Part shown: positions 1 to 6,941 of the stretch, piece by piece | Numbering within the stretch: the stretch's first letter is position 1 | How the letters are laid out: the number at the start of each line of letters is the position of its first letter | Made by a program: the position numbers and the translations under genes | NCBI GenBank assembly: GCA_964352225.1 | Contig: CAYGRM010000344.1 | Location: 1-7,244, forward strand | Direction: 5' to 3' | Source of the DNA: CAJQQY01 sp964352225 | Lineage (GTDB): Bacteria; Bacteroidota; Bacteroidia; Chitinophagales; Saprospiraceae | DNA: 7,244 bases | Notes under the pieces: generated by a model | The model's input: only the letters and a program-made list of their open reading frames with translations | What the model was told of the DNA's origin: nothing | The model's database searches: none

Positions 1-124
1 TGGAAATTAATTTAATTTTTGAAGCGTTCGATTTAGCTGATTGTTGAATTCCATTTTATTATTTTTTATAAAAGAAAATACAATTTATCATTTAAAATGA
101 ATCATTCAGTTAAACGTTTTTAAC

Positions 125-162
125 AAAAAAAAACGTTTCCCCAATTAAGAGAAAACGTTTTT
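125..162 (-). terminator. Rho-independent terminator at the end of the ilv operon
   Basis: In the minus-strand RNA, bases 162-149 (AAAAACGUUUUCUC) pair with 142-129 (GGGGAAACGUUUUU) over 14 positions with two G-U wobbles and a 6-base loop, followed by four more U. The wobble pairs form only in the minus-strand transcript, since the plus transcript would have A-C mismatches there. This indicates that it evolved to end transcription coming from ilvA, whose stop codon is 25 bases upstream. Confidence 0.82.
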
Positions 163-186
163 CGAAACTACTTTTTCGAAAAAAAA

Positions 187-1455
187 TCAAATCAATAACT
201 CAAACAAAGTAGGATTATCTGTCAATGTTTGAAATTCAATATCATTTTCATTCATTCGATCAACCAAGCCATCATAATCTTTTGGATCTTTTAATTCAAT
301 TCCAACGAGTGCCGGCCCAGCATCTCGATTCGTTTTTTTTGTATATTCAAAATGGGTGATATCGTCATCTGGTCCCAAGACATTATTCAAAAATTCTCGA
401 AGCGCACCAGCTCGTTGTGGAAATCGAATCAAAAAATAATGCTTCAACCCTTCGTACAAAAGGGAACGCTCTTTGATCTCTTCCGTTCTCGTAATATCAT
501 TATTCCCGCCGCTCACAACGCACACTACATTCTTCCCTTTTATTTGTTCTCTATAAAAATCCAACGCCGCAATCGTCAACGCTCCTGCAGGTTCTGCCAC
601 GATGGCCTCTTCATTATAAAGTTGTAAAATGGTCGAACAAACTTTTCCCTCCGGCACTAAAATCATATCGTCAATCACATTTTTACAATAGCCAAAAGTA
701 ATCGCACCTGCTCGTTGCACCGCTGCTCCGTCGACAAAAGGATCAATTTTTTCTAGCGTGATTAATTCATTTTTTTTCAAAGATTCGTACATAGCCGCAG
801 CCCCTTCTGGTTCGACTCCAATAATTTTTGTTAAAGGAGAAATCTGTTTTAAACAACTTCCCAAACCTGAAGCCAAGCCTCCGCCACCGATCGCTACAAA
901 AACATAATCAATATTTTCTTCACAGTCTTCCAATATCTCTAAACCAACTGTTGCTTGTCCTTCAATCACTTTTTCATCATTGAATGGATGGACAAAAACT
1001 TTATTGTTTTCTTCAGAATCTGCTAAAGCCATCTTATACGAAGCATCAAAAGTATCGCCTCCCAAAACAATTTCTACTCGCTCTTTTCCGAACCGTCTAA
1101 CCTTATCAATTTTTTGTTTAGGCGTGGTTCCTGGCATATAAATTTTCCCATTGACGCCTAATTTTTGACAAGCCATAGCAACGCCTTGAGCATGGTTTCC
1201 CGCACTTGCACAGACGATCCCTTTTTCCAAATCCTTCTTTGACATGGAAGCCATTTTGTTGTAAGCACCTCGGATTTTGTAGGAACGGACAACTTGTAAA
1301 TCTTCTCTTTTTAGAAAAATATTACAACCGTAATTTTCGGAAAGATTAAAATTTCGCATCAGCGGAGTGTGATCGACTACTCCTTTGAGTCGCACTTTTG
1401 CTTTGTAAATTTTTTCTATGGAGATGAATTTATTTTTGTGGGTAGGAACTTTCAT
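187..1455 (-). CDS. ilvA: Threonine dehydratase (threonine ammonia-lyase), biosynthetic, PLP-dependent
   Basis: Deaminates L-threonine to 2-oxobutanoate and ammonia, the committed step of isoleucine synthesis in the cytosol. The fold-type II PLP domain occupies roughly residues 10-325. It shows the Schiff-base lysine in SYKIRGA (K60), the substrate loop SAGNHAQG (84-91), the glycine-rich phosphate-binding loop GGGGLASG (190-197) and SGGNN (315-319). Residues about 338-420 form a single C-terminal ACT-like regulatory domain (begins FLIRFPQRAGALREFL). The 422-residue length matches the one-ACT-domain type known from Bacillus and Corynebacterium rather than the longer two-domain E. coli enzyme. 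Isoleucine feedback inhibition is likely but inferred. I chose the ATG at 1455. The frame also extends to a GTG at 1473, but that codon lies inside the inverted repeat that fills the ilvC/ilvA gap. It is the last gene of the operon and is followed by a terminator. Confidence 0.96.
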   Translation of the reverse strand: MKVPTHKNKFISIEKIYKAKVRLKGVVDHTPLMRNFNLSENYGCNIFLKREDLQVVRSYKIRGAYNKMASMSKKDLEKGIVCASAGNHAQGVAMACQKLGVNGKIYMPGTTPKQKIDKVRRFGKERVEIVLGGDTFDASYKMALADSEENNKVFVHPFNDEKVIEGQATVGLEILEDCEENIDYVFVAIGGGGLASGLGSCLKQISPLTKIIGVEPEGAAAMYESLKKNELITLEKIDPFVDGAAVQRAGAITFGYCKNVIDDMILVPEGKVCSTILQLYNEEAIVAEPAGALTIAALDFYREQIKGKNVVCVVSGGNNDITRTEEIKERSLLYEGLKHYFLIRFPQRAGALREFLNNVLGPDDDITHFEYTKKTNRDAGPALVGIELKDPKDYDGLVDRMNENDIEFQTLTDNPTLFELLI

Positions 1456-1468
1456 GGAGATGTTTTTT

Positions 1469-1574
1469 GCCACAGACTTACGCTGACTTGATTAAGATTT
1501 TACGCTGACTCTATTTTCATTAAGAATAAAAAAGTCTGCGAAAAGTTATACTAAAGTCAGATCAAGTCTGTGGC
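1469..1574. repeat. Compound inverted repeat filling the ilvC/ilvA gap
   Basis: Outer arms 1469-1489 (GCCACAGACTT, ACG, CTGACTT) and 1554-1574 (AAGTCAG, ATC, AAGTCTGTGGC) match at 18 of 21 positions, with the three mismatches together in the middle. TTACGCTGACT occurs twice at a 22-base spacing (1478-1488, 1500-1510), and the second copy can pair imperfectly with AGTCTGCG at 1533-1540, giving a nested inner stem. The element starts 6 bases after the ilvC stop and ends 13 bases before the ilvA ATG. Related CTGCG/CTGTGGC words are, from memory, common in flavobacterial intergenic repeats. Confidence 0.8.
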
Positions 1575-1580
1575 TTATTT

Positions 1581-2639
1581 TTATACTTTTACTTTCGCAT
1601 TTTCAGGGCGAAGAGCTCGAACTGCTTTTCCAGTCTGCCACATTTCTGAATCGCGAAGTTCCTTCAATTCTTCTTCCAATTTCACACGATAATCTTCTTT
1701 ACTATTCGAATCAATTGATGCTTGCGCTTCACGTCCTGCTGCTACCTCATCATACAATTCTTCAAAAACTGGCTTAACTGCATCACGGAATTTTTTCCAC
1801 CAATCCAACGCTCCACGCTGTGCCGTAGTCGAACAATTTGCATACATCCAATCCATTCCATTTTCTGCAACTAATGGATAAAGTGATTGAGTTGCTTCCT
1901 CCACCGTTTCATTAAATGCTTCTGAAGGCGAGTGCCCTTTGCTTCGCAACAAATCATATTGCGCCGCAAACAATCCTTGAATGGCTCCCATCAAACTTCC
2001 TCTTTCACCTGTCAAATCTGAGTACACTTCTTTTTTGAAATCAGTTTCAAAAAGGTAACCTGAACCGATTCCAATTCCTAAAGCAACTACTCTTTCTTTT
2101 GCTCGACCAGTTGCATCTTGGAAAATCGCATAGCTAGAATTTAATCCTCGGCCTGCTACAAACATTCTTCGTAAACTTGTTCCTGATCCTTTTGGTGCAA
2201 CTAGAATCACATCAATATCAGCAGGAGGAATAATGCCAGTTCGCTCTTTGTAAGTAACTGCAAATCCATGTGAAAAGTACAATGCTTTCCCTGGAGTCAA
2301 ATATGGTTTGATCATTTCCCAACAAGAAATTTGGGCAGCGTCAGATAATAAATATTGAATAACCGTTCCTCGCTCACACGCTTCTTCGATTGAAAAAAGT
2401 GTTTCACCTGGAACGAATCCATCGTCAATTGCCTTGTCCCAAGATTGCGAAGGAGAACGTTGTCCAACGATTACATTGAAACCATTATCTCTTAAATTCA
2501 ATGCTTGACCAGGACCTTGAACACCATAACCAATGATGGCAATAGTTTCATCTTTTAAAACTTCTTGTGCTTTTGCTAATGGAAATTCTTCTCGAGTTGC
2601 GACGTTTTCTTCAACGCCTCCAAAATTCATTTTTGCCAT
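1581..2639 (-). CDS. ilvC: Ketol-acid reductoisomerase, class I, fungal/Bacteroidota-like type
   Basis: Converts 2-acetolactate or 2-aceto-2-hydroxybutanoate to the 2,3-dihydroxy acids by Mg-dependent alkyl migration and NAD(P)H reduction, after IlvBN and before IlvD. The N-terminal Rossmann domain has the dinucleotide motif GYGVQG (37-42), followed by the cofactor-specificity loop GQRSPSQSWD (59-68). Its Arg and Ser residues favour NADPH, which is inference. Catalytic residues are visible as H124 in SHGF, K150 in APKGSG, D208 and E212 in SDLTGERG, E244 and E248 in FNETVEEA, and probably S270. The length of 352 fits class I with one knotted domain, but the C-terminal half (from GHSPSEAFNE to RALRPEN) differs from the usual short bacterial enzyme and resembles yeast Ilv5 from memory. 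The ATG at 2639 is used. An alternative ATG three codons in would change little. No Shine-Dalgarno sequence is visible, only an A-rich stretch upstream. Confidence 0.96.
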   Translation of the reverse strand: MAKMNFGGVEENVATREEFPLAKAQEVLKDETIAIIGYGVQGPGQALNLRDNGFNVIVGQRSPSQSWDKAIDDGFVPGETLFSIEEACERGTVIQYLLSDAAQISCWEMIKPYLTPGKALYFSHGFAVTYKERTGIIPPADIDVILVAPKGSGTSLRRMFVAGRGLNSSYAIFQDATGRAKERVVALGIGIGSGYLFETDFKKEVYSDLTGERGSLMGAIQGLFAAQYDLLRSKGHSPSEAFNETVEEATQSLYPLVAENGMDWMYANCSTTAQRGALDWWKKFRDAVKPVFEELYDEVAAGREAQASIDSNSKEDYRVKLEEELKELRDSEMWQTGKAVRALRPENAKVKV

Positions 2640-2756
2640 GACTATGATTTTTTTGTAAAATTTTTTACTTGTTAATTAAATGTGTTTGATTAAAAAATGC
2701 GTTTCCGGTTTTGAAAAATAAATCATTAAAACAATATATTTACATCTTAAAAATGA
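2640..2756. other. ilvN/ilvC gap, AT-rich with no clear element
   Basis: This 117-base gap has the same length as the ilvB/ilvN gap but contains no long inverted repeat, no terminator and no convincing TAnnTTTG promoter on the minus strand. Only a weak TGTAAA/TTTACA pair was seen. It is the exception among the four intergenic gaps. Confidence 0.6.
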
Positions 2757-3287
2757 CTAATTAAAATGTGTACTTTCTATTGATTTCAAATAGGTATTTA
2801 GCATTTCCATTGGTTTGATAATGGCGATTCTTCCTGATCGGACAAATTCATAAATTCCTATTTTTTCGAGTTCATGAAGAAGTGATTCTGTTTCTTCTGC
2901 ATGTCCTGTTTTTTCAATTACTGTAAATTCAGGTTCGATTTCAAGAATCCTTGCATTGTGTTTTCGGATTAATTTTTCCAAACTATTTCCGTTCGTAAAT
3001 GCGCTTGTTGGCACTTTGTACAAAGCAACTTCTTGATGAATAATTTCAGTTTCATCGTAGTAAAATGCTTTGATAACATCTACCTGTTTATCTATTTGGG
3101 CGACTAATTTACGGACTTGCTCTTCTTCTAAATTTACCACAATGGTAAATCTATGAATGCCCTTGATTGATGCTTTCGAAGTGGTTAGACTTTCGATATT
3201 GATATGGCGTCTAGTGAAAACGGAAACGATCCGGGAAATTAACCCTGTTTTGTTTTCGCTGAAGACTGTTATGGTAAATTCTTTCAT
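2757..3287 (-). CDS. ilvN: Acetolactate synthase small (regulatory) subunit
   Basis: Regulatory partner of IlvB. It activates the large subunit and confers feedback inhibition by valine. Residues 4-75 form an N-terminal ACT domain (TITVFSENKTGLISRIVSVF, then RRHINIESLT), and about 80-165 form the C-terminal small-subunit domain. Gly15 and Asn30 align by eye with the Gly14 and Asn29 that are known to matter for valine sensitivity in E. coli IlvH, so valine inhibition is likely retained (inference). The length of 176 residues matches the longer IlvH-like form. The ATG at 3287 fits the start of the ACT domain exactly. It sits at the centre-left of a short AT palindrome (3285-3299). The gene follows ilvB after a 117-base gap that holds a perfect long inverted repeat. 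The symbol could equally be ilvH. Confidence 0.94.
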   Translation of the reverse strand: MKEFTITVFSENKTGLISRIVSVFTRRHINIESLTTSKASIKGIHRFTIVVNLEEEQVRKLVAQIDKQVDVIKAFYYDETEIIHQEVALYKVPTSAFTNGNSLEKLIRKHNARILEIEPEFTVIEKTGHAEETESLLHELEKIGIYEFVRSGRIAIIKPMEMLNTYLKSIESTHFN

Positions 3288-3303
3288 AATACTATTATGT
3301 GGT

Positions 3304-3386
3304 GGTCTGCTTTAGCTGACCTAGATTTTTATTGATTTTATTTTGGAGTCGCTTTGCTCCTTTTTTTAGGTCAGCTAAAGCAGACC
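3304..3386. repeat. Perfect long inverted repeat filling the ilvB/ilvN gap
   Basis: Bases 3304-3323 (GGTCTGCTTTAGCTGACCTA) and 3367-3386 are perfectly complementary over 20 bp with a 43-base interior. The interior holds a second small stem, GGAG at 3345-3348 with CTCC at 3357-3360. In the minus-strand RNA the inner stem is preceded, not followed, by the homopolymer run, so it should not terminate the operon. In the plus direction CTCC is followed by seven T. The repeat lies 18 bases after the ilvB stop and 16 bases before the ilvN ATG. It is probably a stabilising or processing hairpin, or an inserted palindromic element. Confidence 0.88.
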
Positions 3387-3404
3387 GCTACGTGTTTGCA
3401 ACCG

Positions 3405-5165
3405 CTACTCGAGGCGAATTTCTCCGACACTTGCTCCTGTTTGAATCATTGGAAAAATGTTTTCCTCTTTTTCTACTCGTACATGCAGCAAATATGGTCC
3501 ATCATATTTTAACATCGTTTCAATCGATTTTTCTAAATCTTTTGGATCAGAAACAACACTTCCGGCAACGCCAAAACCTTCTGCTATTTTTATAAAATCA
3601 GGATTTTGCAATGCAACAGATGAGTATCTTTTATCAAAAAATAATTGTTGCCATTGGCGAACCATTCCTAAATATTCATTATCGAGTAGTATTATTTTTA
3701 CCCCAACATTCCATTGCGCACACATCCCTAATTCTTGAATCGTCATTTGAAAACCACCATCACCAACAAAGCAAACTACTTCTCTATTTGGTTGTGCTAA
3801 CTTCGCTCCGAATGCTGCTGGCAATCCGTACCCCATTGTTCCTGCTCCACCCGATGAAACCCATTGGTTCGTATCTTCATATTCGTAGTAGCGAGCGGCA
3901 GACATTTGATGTTGTCCAACATCAGTTGCTACAATTGCTTTTCCATTTGTTTGATCAGATACCATACGGACAACTTGTCCCATTTTTATTTTTCCGGCAG
4001 CGTTGGCTTTTAAATCCCGTTTGATCACCTTTTCCATTTCCATCTTTTCACAAGCTTTAAATTCTTTTAACCACTTGGTATATTTTTTTTGCTTAACTAA
4101 TGGTAAAAGCTTTTCCAAAACTTCTTTGGCATCACCTAAAACTGGAACATCAGCTTTGACATTTTTATCAATTTCAGAAGGGTCAATTTCGATATGAATT
4201 ACTTTTGCTTGCTTGGCATATTTTTCTAAATTACCTGTCACTCGATCATCGAAACGCATTCCGATGGCAATCAAAACATCGCACTCATTTGTCTTTACAT
4301 TAGGCCCATAGTTTCCATGCATACCTAACATTCCCATGTGTAATGGATGGGAATTTGGAATACTTGAAAGTCCATGAATAGTACATCCCAACGGAATTCC
4401 TGTTTTTTCTACAAATGCTTTAAACGCATCTTGAGCATGTGCAATTTGGATTCCATGACCTGCGAGGATGAATGGTTTTTTTGCTTTGTTGATTAAATTT
4501 GCAGCTGCCTCAAGCGATGCTTTTTCTACCTTCGGCATTGGATGATAAGATCGAACTGCTGGGTTTTTCATGTAAGTAAAATCCAACTCACTCAATTGTG
4601 CATCCTTGGTGATATCAATTACAACTGGCCCTGGTCGTCCCGAGTTAGCGATATAAAATGCTTTGGCAAAAACAGCAGGAATTTCCTCTGCTTTGGTAAT
4701 TTGATAATTCCACTTCGTAACGGTAGTCGTACAACCAATCACATCTATTTCTTGAAATGCATCACTTCCCAAAACTTGACTATACACTTGTCCGGTGATA
4801 CAAACTAAAGGAGTTGAATCCATAAATGCATCTCCAATTCCAGTTATCAAATTAGTTGCTCCTGGCCCTGAAGTTGCCATGCAAACTCCAATCTTTCGAG
4901 TGACTCTTGCGTAACCTTCTGCCGCATGAATTGCTCCTTGCTCATGGCGAGGTAGGATATGTTGCAAGCGATCTTGATAATGATATAATGCGTCATAAAC
5001 TGGCATAATCGCTCCTCCGGGGTAGCCGAAAATTGTGTCAACTCCTTCTTCCAATAAGCATTTCAAAACTGCTTCCGCTCCCGTGACTCTAACTGGTTTG
5101 GAAACCTTAGTTTTTTTTGCATTGGTAGTTTTGCGCGTCTTTGTATTTTTTTGCACTTGATTCAT
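3405..5165 (-). CDS. ilvB: Acetolactate synthase large (catalytic) subunit, ThDP- and FAD-dependent
   Basis: Condenses pyruvate with pyruvate or with 2-oxobutanoate to give acetolactate or acetohydroxybutyrate, the first step common to valine and isoleucine synthesis. It is in the ThDP enzyme family. The pyrimidine domain is about residues 25-190, with FGYPGGAIMPVYDAL and the catalytic glutamate E75 in RHEQGA. The central FAD-binding domain is about 215-345, with GMLGMHGNYGPN. The pyrophosphate domain is about 410-565, with the ThDP/Mg motif beginning GDG at 468-470 and ending at N496, followed by the active-site segment YLGMVRQWQQ that carries the Trp known as a herbicide-contact site. At 586 residues it is slightly longer than E. 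coli IlvB or IlvI because of a Lys/Thr-rich N-terminal tail of about 25 residues. The ATG at 5165 is kept because no Met occurs between it and the conserved domain. The stop codon is TAG, while ilvD and ilvC end in TAA. Confidence 0.96.
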   Translation of the reverse strand: MNQVQKNTKTRKTTNAKKTKVSKPVRVTGAEAVLKCLLEEGVDTIFGYPGGAIMPVYDALYHYQDRLQHILPRHEQGAIHAAEGYARVTRKIGVCMATSGPGATNLITGIGDAFMDSTPLVCITGQVYSQVLGSDAFQEIDVIGCTTTVTKWNYQITKAEEIPAVFAKAFYIANSGRPGPVVIDITKDAQLSELDFTYMKNPAVRSYHPMPKVEKASLEAAANLINKAKKPFILAGHGIQIAHAQDAFKAFVEKTGIPLGCTIHGLSSIPNSHPLHMGMLGMHGNYGPNVKTNECDVLIAIGMRFDDRVTGNLEKYAKQAKVIHIEIDPSEIDKNVKADVPVLGDAKEVLEKLLPLVKQKKYTKWLKEFKACEKMEMEKVIKRDLKANAAGKIKMGQVVRMVSDQTNGKAIVATDVGQHQMSAARYYEYEDTNQWVSSGGAGTMGYGLPAAFGAKLAQPNREVVCFVGDGGFQMTIQELGMCAQWNVGVKIILLDNEYLGMVRQWQQLFFDKRYSSVALQNPDFIKIAEGFGVAGSVVSDPKDLEKSIETMLKYDGPYLLHVRVEKEENIFPMIQTGASVGEIRLE

Positions 5166-5183
5166 TTTTATTCGTTTATATTT

Positions 5184-5241
5184 CGAAGCTCCTGCTTCGA
5201 ATGATATTTTATTTCTAGTTTGCCCCGAAGCGGGAGCTTCG
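5184..5241. repeat. Inverted repeat filling the ilvD/ilvB gap (paired small palindromes)
   Basis: CGAAGCTCCTGCTTCG (5184-5199) is complementary to CGAAGCGGGAGCTTCG (5226-5241) with one T/G mismatch in 16, around a 26-base loop. Each half is also its own palindrome (CGAAGC and GCTTCG around a 4-base loop), so the RNA can fold as one long hairpin or two short ones. It lies 8 bases after the ilvD stop and 18 before the ilvB start. Its form recalls REP/BIME-type intergenic elements. It has no U tract, so termination is unlikely. Confidence 0.85.
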
Positions 5242-5249
5242 GAGTACTT

Positions 5250-6935
5250 TTAACATTCATCTGTAACGCATCCTTCGCTTGCCGAAGAAACTGTTGCAGC
5301 ATATTTTCTTAAAATTCCACTCGTCGATCGAGGAGCAAGCGGCTTCCAGTTTTTTCTTCTAACTTCAATTTCCTCATCGGTCAAATCCACATCTAATTTA
5401 TTATTGATTGCATCGATAGTAATCCAATCACCATCTTCTAGCAACCCAATCACTCCTCCAACTTGAGCCTCAGGAGTAACATGTCCAACCACAAATCCAT
5501 GTGTTCCTCCAGAGAATCTTGCATCGGTAATCAGCGCAACTGAATTCCCTAAGCCTGCTCCCATAATGGCAGAAGTTGGCTTCAACATTTCAGGCATTCC
5601 TGGACCACCTTTGGGTCCAATGTATCTAATCACAATAACTTCGCCTGATTTAATTTGACCTGCGACAATTGCAGCATTTGCATCTGCTTCTGAGTTAAAA
5701 ACACGAGCAGCACCTTTAAATACTTCTCCTTCCTTTCCTGTTATTTTTGCTACTGAACCACCTGATGCGATATTGCCATAAAGTATTTGTAAATGTCCTG
5801 TTGGCTTGACTGGATGATCGAATGATTTGATGACTTTTTGACCTGAAGATAGAGATGGAACTTCCGCTAAATTTTCTGCGAGAGTTTTTCCAGTTACTGT
5901 CAAACAGTCGCCATGCAACATACCTTTTTCTAATAATAATTTTAAAACGGCAGGTACACCTCCAACTTGGTGCAAGTCTTCCATCAGATATTTTCCACTT
6001 GGTTTTAGATCGGCAAGGAATGGAGTTTGATCGCTGATCCGTTGAAAGTCATCAAGGGAAATATCAACATTTACTGATTTCGCCATAGCAATCAAATGTA
6101 GAACTGCATTCGTCGAGCCACCTAGAACCGTGATAAGAGTTATGGCATTTTCGAAGGCTTCTTTTGTCATGATGTCACGAGGAAGAATATTTTTCTCCAT
6201 CAAATTCAGCATCGCTTTTCCAACTTTGGAGCACTCTTCTTTTTTATTTGGACTAACTGCTGGGTTCGAAGAAGTGTAAGGCAAGCTCATTCCCATCGCT
6301 TCGATAGCAGATGCCATCGTATTCGCGGTGTACATCCCTCCACAAGCTCCTGGTCCAGGACAAGCTTTTTGAATAACACTTTTATAGTCTTCTTCAGAAA
6401 TTGTTCCTGCTACTTTTTGACCTAAAGCTTCAAAAGCAGAAACGATGTCAAGTTTTTTATCCGCATGACAACCAGGCTGAATAGTTCCTCCGTAAACTAA
6501 AATCGCAGGACGATTCAATCTTCCCAAAGCCATCATTGCCCCTGGCATATTTTTATCACAACCAACAACTGCCACAACTGAGTCGTACCATTGTGCTGAA
6601 ACAACTGTTTCTATCGAATCGGCGATGATGTCTCGTGAAGGCAATGAAAAACGCATTCCATCTGTTCCCATCGAAATTCCATCACTCACTCCAATCGTAT
6701 GAAAGATTAAACCAATTAAGTCTGACTCATTCACTCCGACTTTTATATCTTTTGCTAAATCGTTCAGGTGCATATTGCAAGGGTTCCCTTCCCACCCTGT
6801 ACTGACTATTCCAACTTGTGCTTTTTTCAAATCTTCATGCGTCAGTCCTATCGCATGGAGCATTGCCTGAGCGGCAGGTTGAGTTGGATCTTGCGTGATC
6901 CTTTTACTGTATTTGTTGAGTTCCGTTTTTACCAT
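5250..6935 (-). CDS. ilvD: Dihydroxy-acid dehydratase, iron-sulfur enzyme
   Basis: Dehydrates 2,3-dihydroxy-isovalerate and 2,3-dihydroxy-3-methylvalerate to the 2-oxo acids that are transaminated to valine and isoleucine. It is in the IlvD/Edd family. Three cysteines suited to a [2Fe-2S] cluster are seen: C53 in GNPCNMH, C126 in the signature CDKNMPG, and C198 in PGACGGMYTANT. K128 of the signature is the lysine that is carbamylated and holds Mg in known homologues. The second signature, RFSGGTHGFVVGHVTPEA, begins near residue 473, and S475 is the probable catalytic base. The length of 561 is typical. I start at the ATG at 6935. The frame continues to a TTG at 6944, which is less likely. It is the first structural gene of the operon and lies about 180 bases downstream of the attenuator terminator. 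Free cluster cysteines make the enzyme oxygen-sensitive in many bacteria (family knowledge). Confidence 0.96.
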   Translation of the reverse strand: MVKTELNKYSKRITQDPTQPAAQAMLHAIGLTHEDLKKAQVGIVSTGWEGNPCNMHLNDLAKDIKVGVNESDLIGLIFHTIGVSDGISMGTDGMRFSLPSRDIIADSIETVVSAQWYDSVVAVVGCDKNMPGAMMALGRLNRPAILVYGGTIQPGCHADKKLDIVSAFEALGQKVAGTISEEDYKSVIQKACPGPGACGGMYTANTMASAIEAMGMSLPYTSSNPAVSPNKKEECSKVGKAMLNLMEKNILPRDIMTKEAFENAITLITVLGGSTNAVLHLIAMAKSVNVDISLDDFQRISDQTPFLADLKPSGKYLMEDLHQVGGVPAVLKLLLEKGMLHGDCLTVTGKTLAENLAEVPSLSSGQKVIKSFDHPVKPTGHLQILYGNIASGGSVAKITGKEGEVFKGAARVFNSEADANAAIVAGQIKSGEVIVIRYIGPKGGPGMPEMLKPTSAIMGAGLGNSVALITDARFSGGTHGFVVGHVTPEAQVGGVIGLLEDGDWITIDAINNKLDVDLTDEEIEVRRKNWKPLAPRSTSGILRKYAATVSSASEGCVTDEC

Positions 6936-6941
6936 ATTTAT

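Noticed and set aside
3..47. Short open plus-strand frame at the left edge (EINLIFEAFDLADC then TGA), possible end of a convergent gene
   Set aside because: Only 14 codons are visible and nothing in them is recognisable, so a gene cannot be supported. A 15-codon minus-strand frame in the same place is equally weak.
1456..1473. GTG start for ilvA giving six extra residues
   Set aside because: The GTG lies within the arm of the intergenic inverted repeat, and the ATG at 1455 is sufficient for the conserved fold.
3285..3299. Palindrome CATAATACTATTATG over the ilvN start codon
   Set aside because: The arms are 7 bases of almost pure A/T around one central base, which is readily expected by chance and would not form a stable RNA hairpin.
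3384..3408. Direct repeat ACCGCTAC at 3384-3391 and 3401-3408, spanning the ilvB stop codon
   Set aside because: An 8-base repeat alone is weak evidence of a target-site duplication, and no element boundaries coincide with it.
352..4024. Plus-strand open frames of 60-140 codons opposite ilvA, ilvB and the ilvB/ilvN gap
   Set aside because: They are antisense to strongly conserved enzymes, have no recognisable domains and are explained as shadows of the minus-strand genes.
4847..5041. 64-codon minus-strand frame within ilvB
   Set aside because: It overlaps the conserved pyrimidine domain of ilvB in another frame, which includes the catalytic Glu region, and shows no features of its own.
5186..5198. 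AGGAG on the minus strand upstream of ilvB as a Shine-Dalgarno site
   Set aside because: It is about 25 bases from the ATG, lies inside the inverted repeat stem, and Bacteroidota generally do not rely on such sites.
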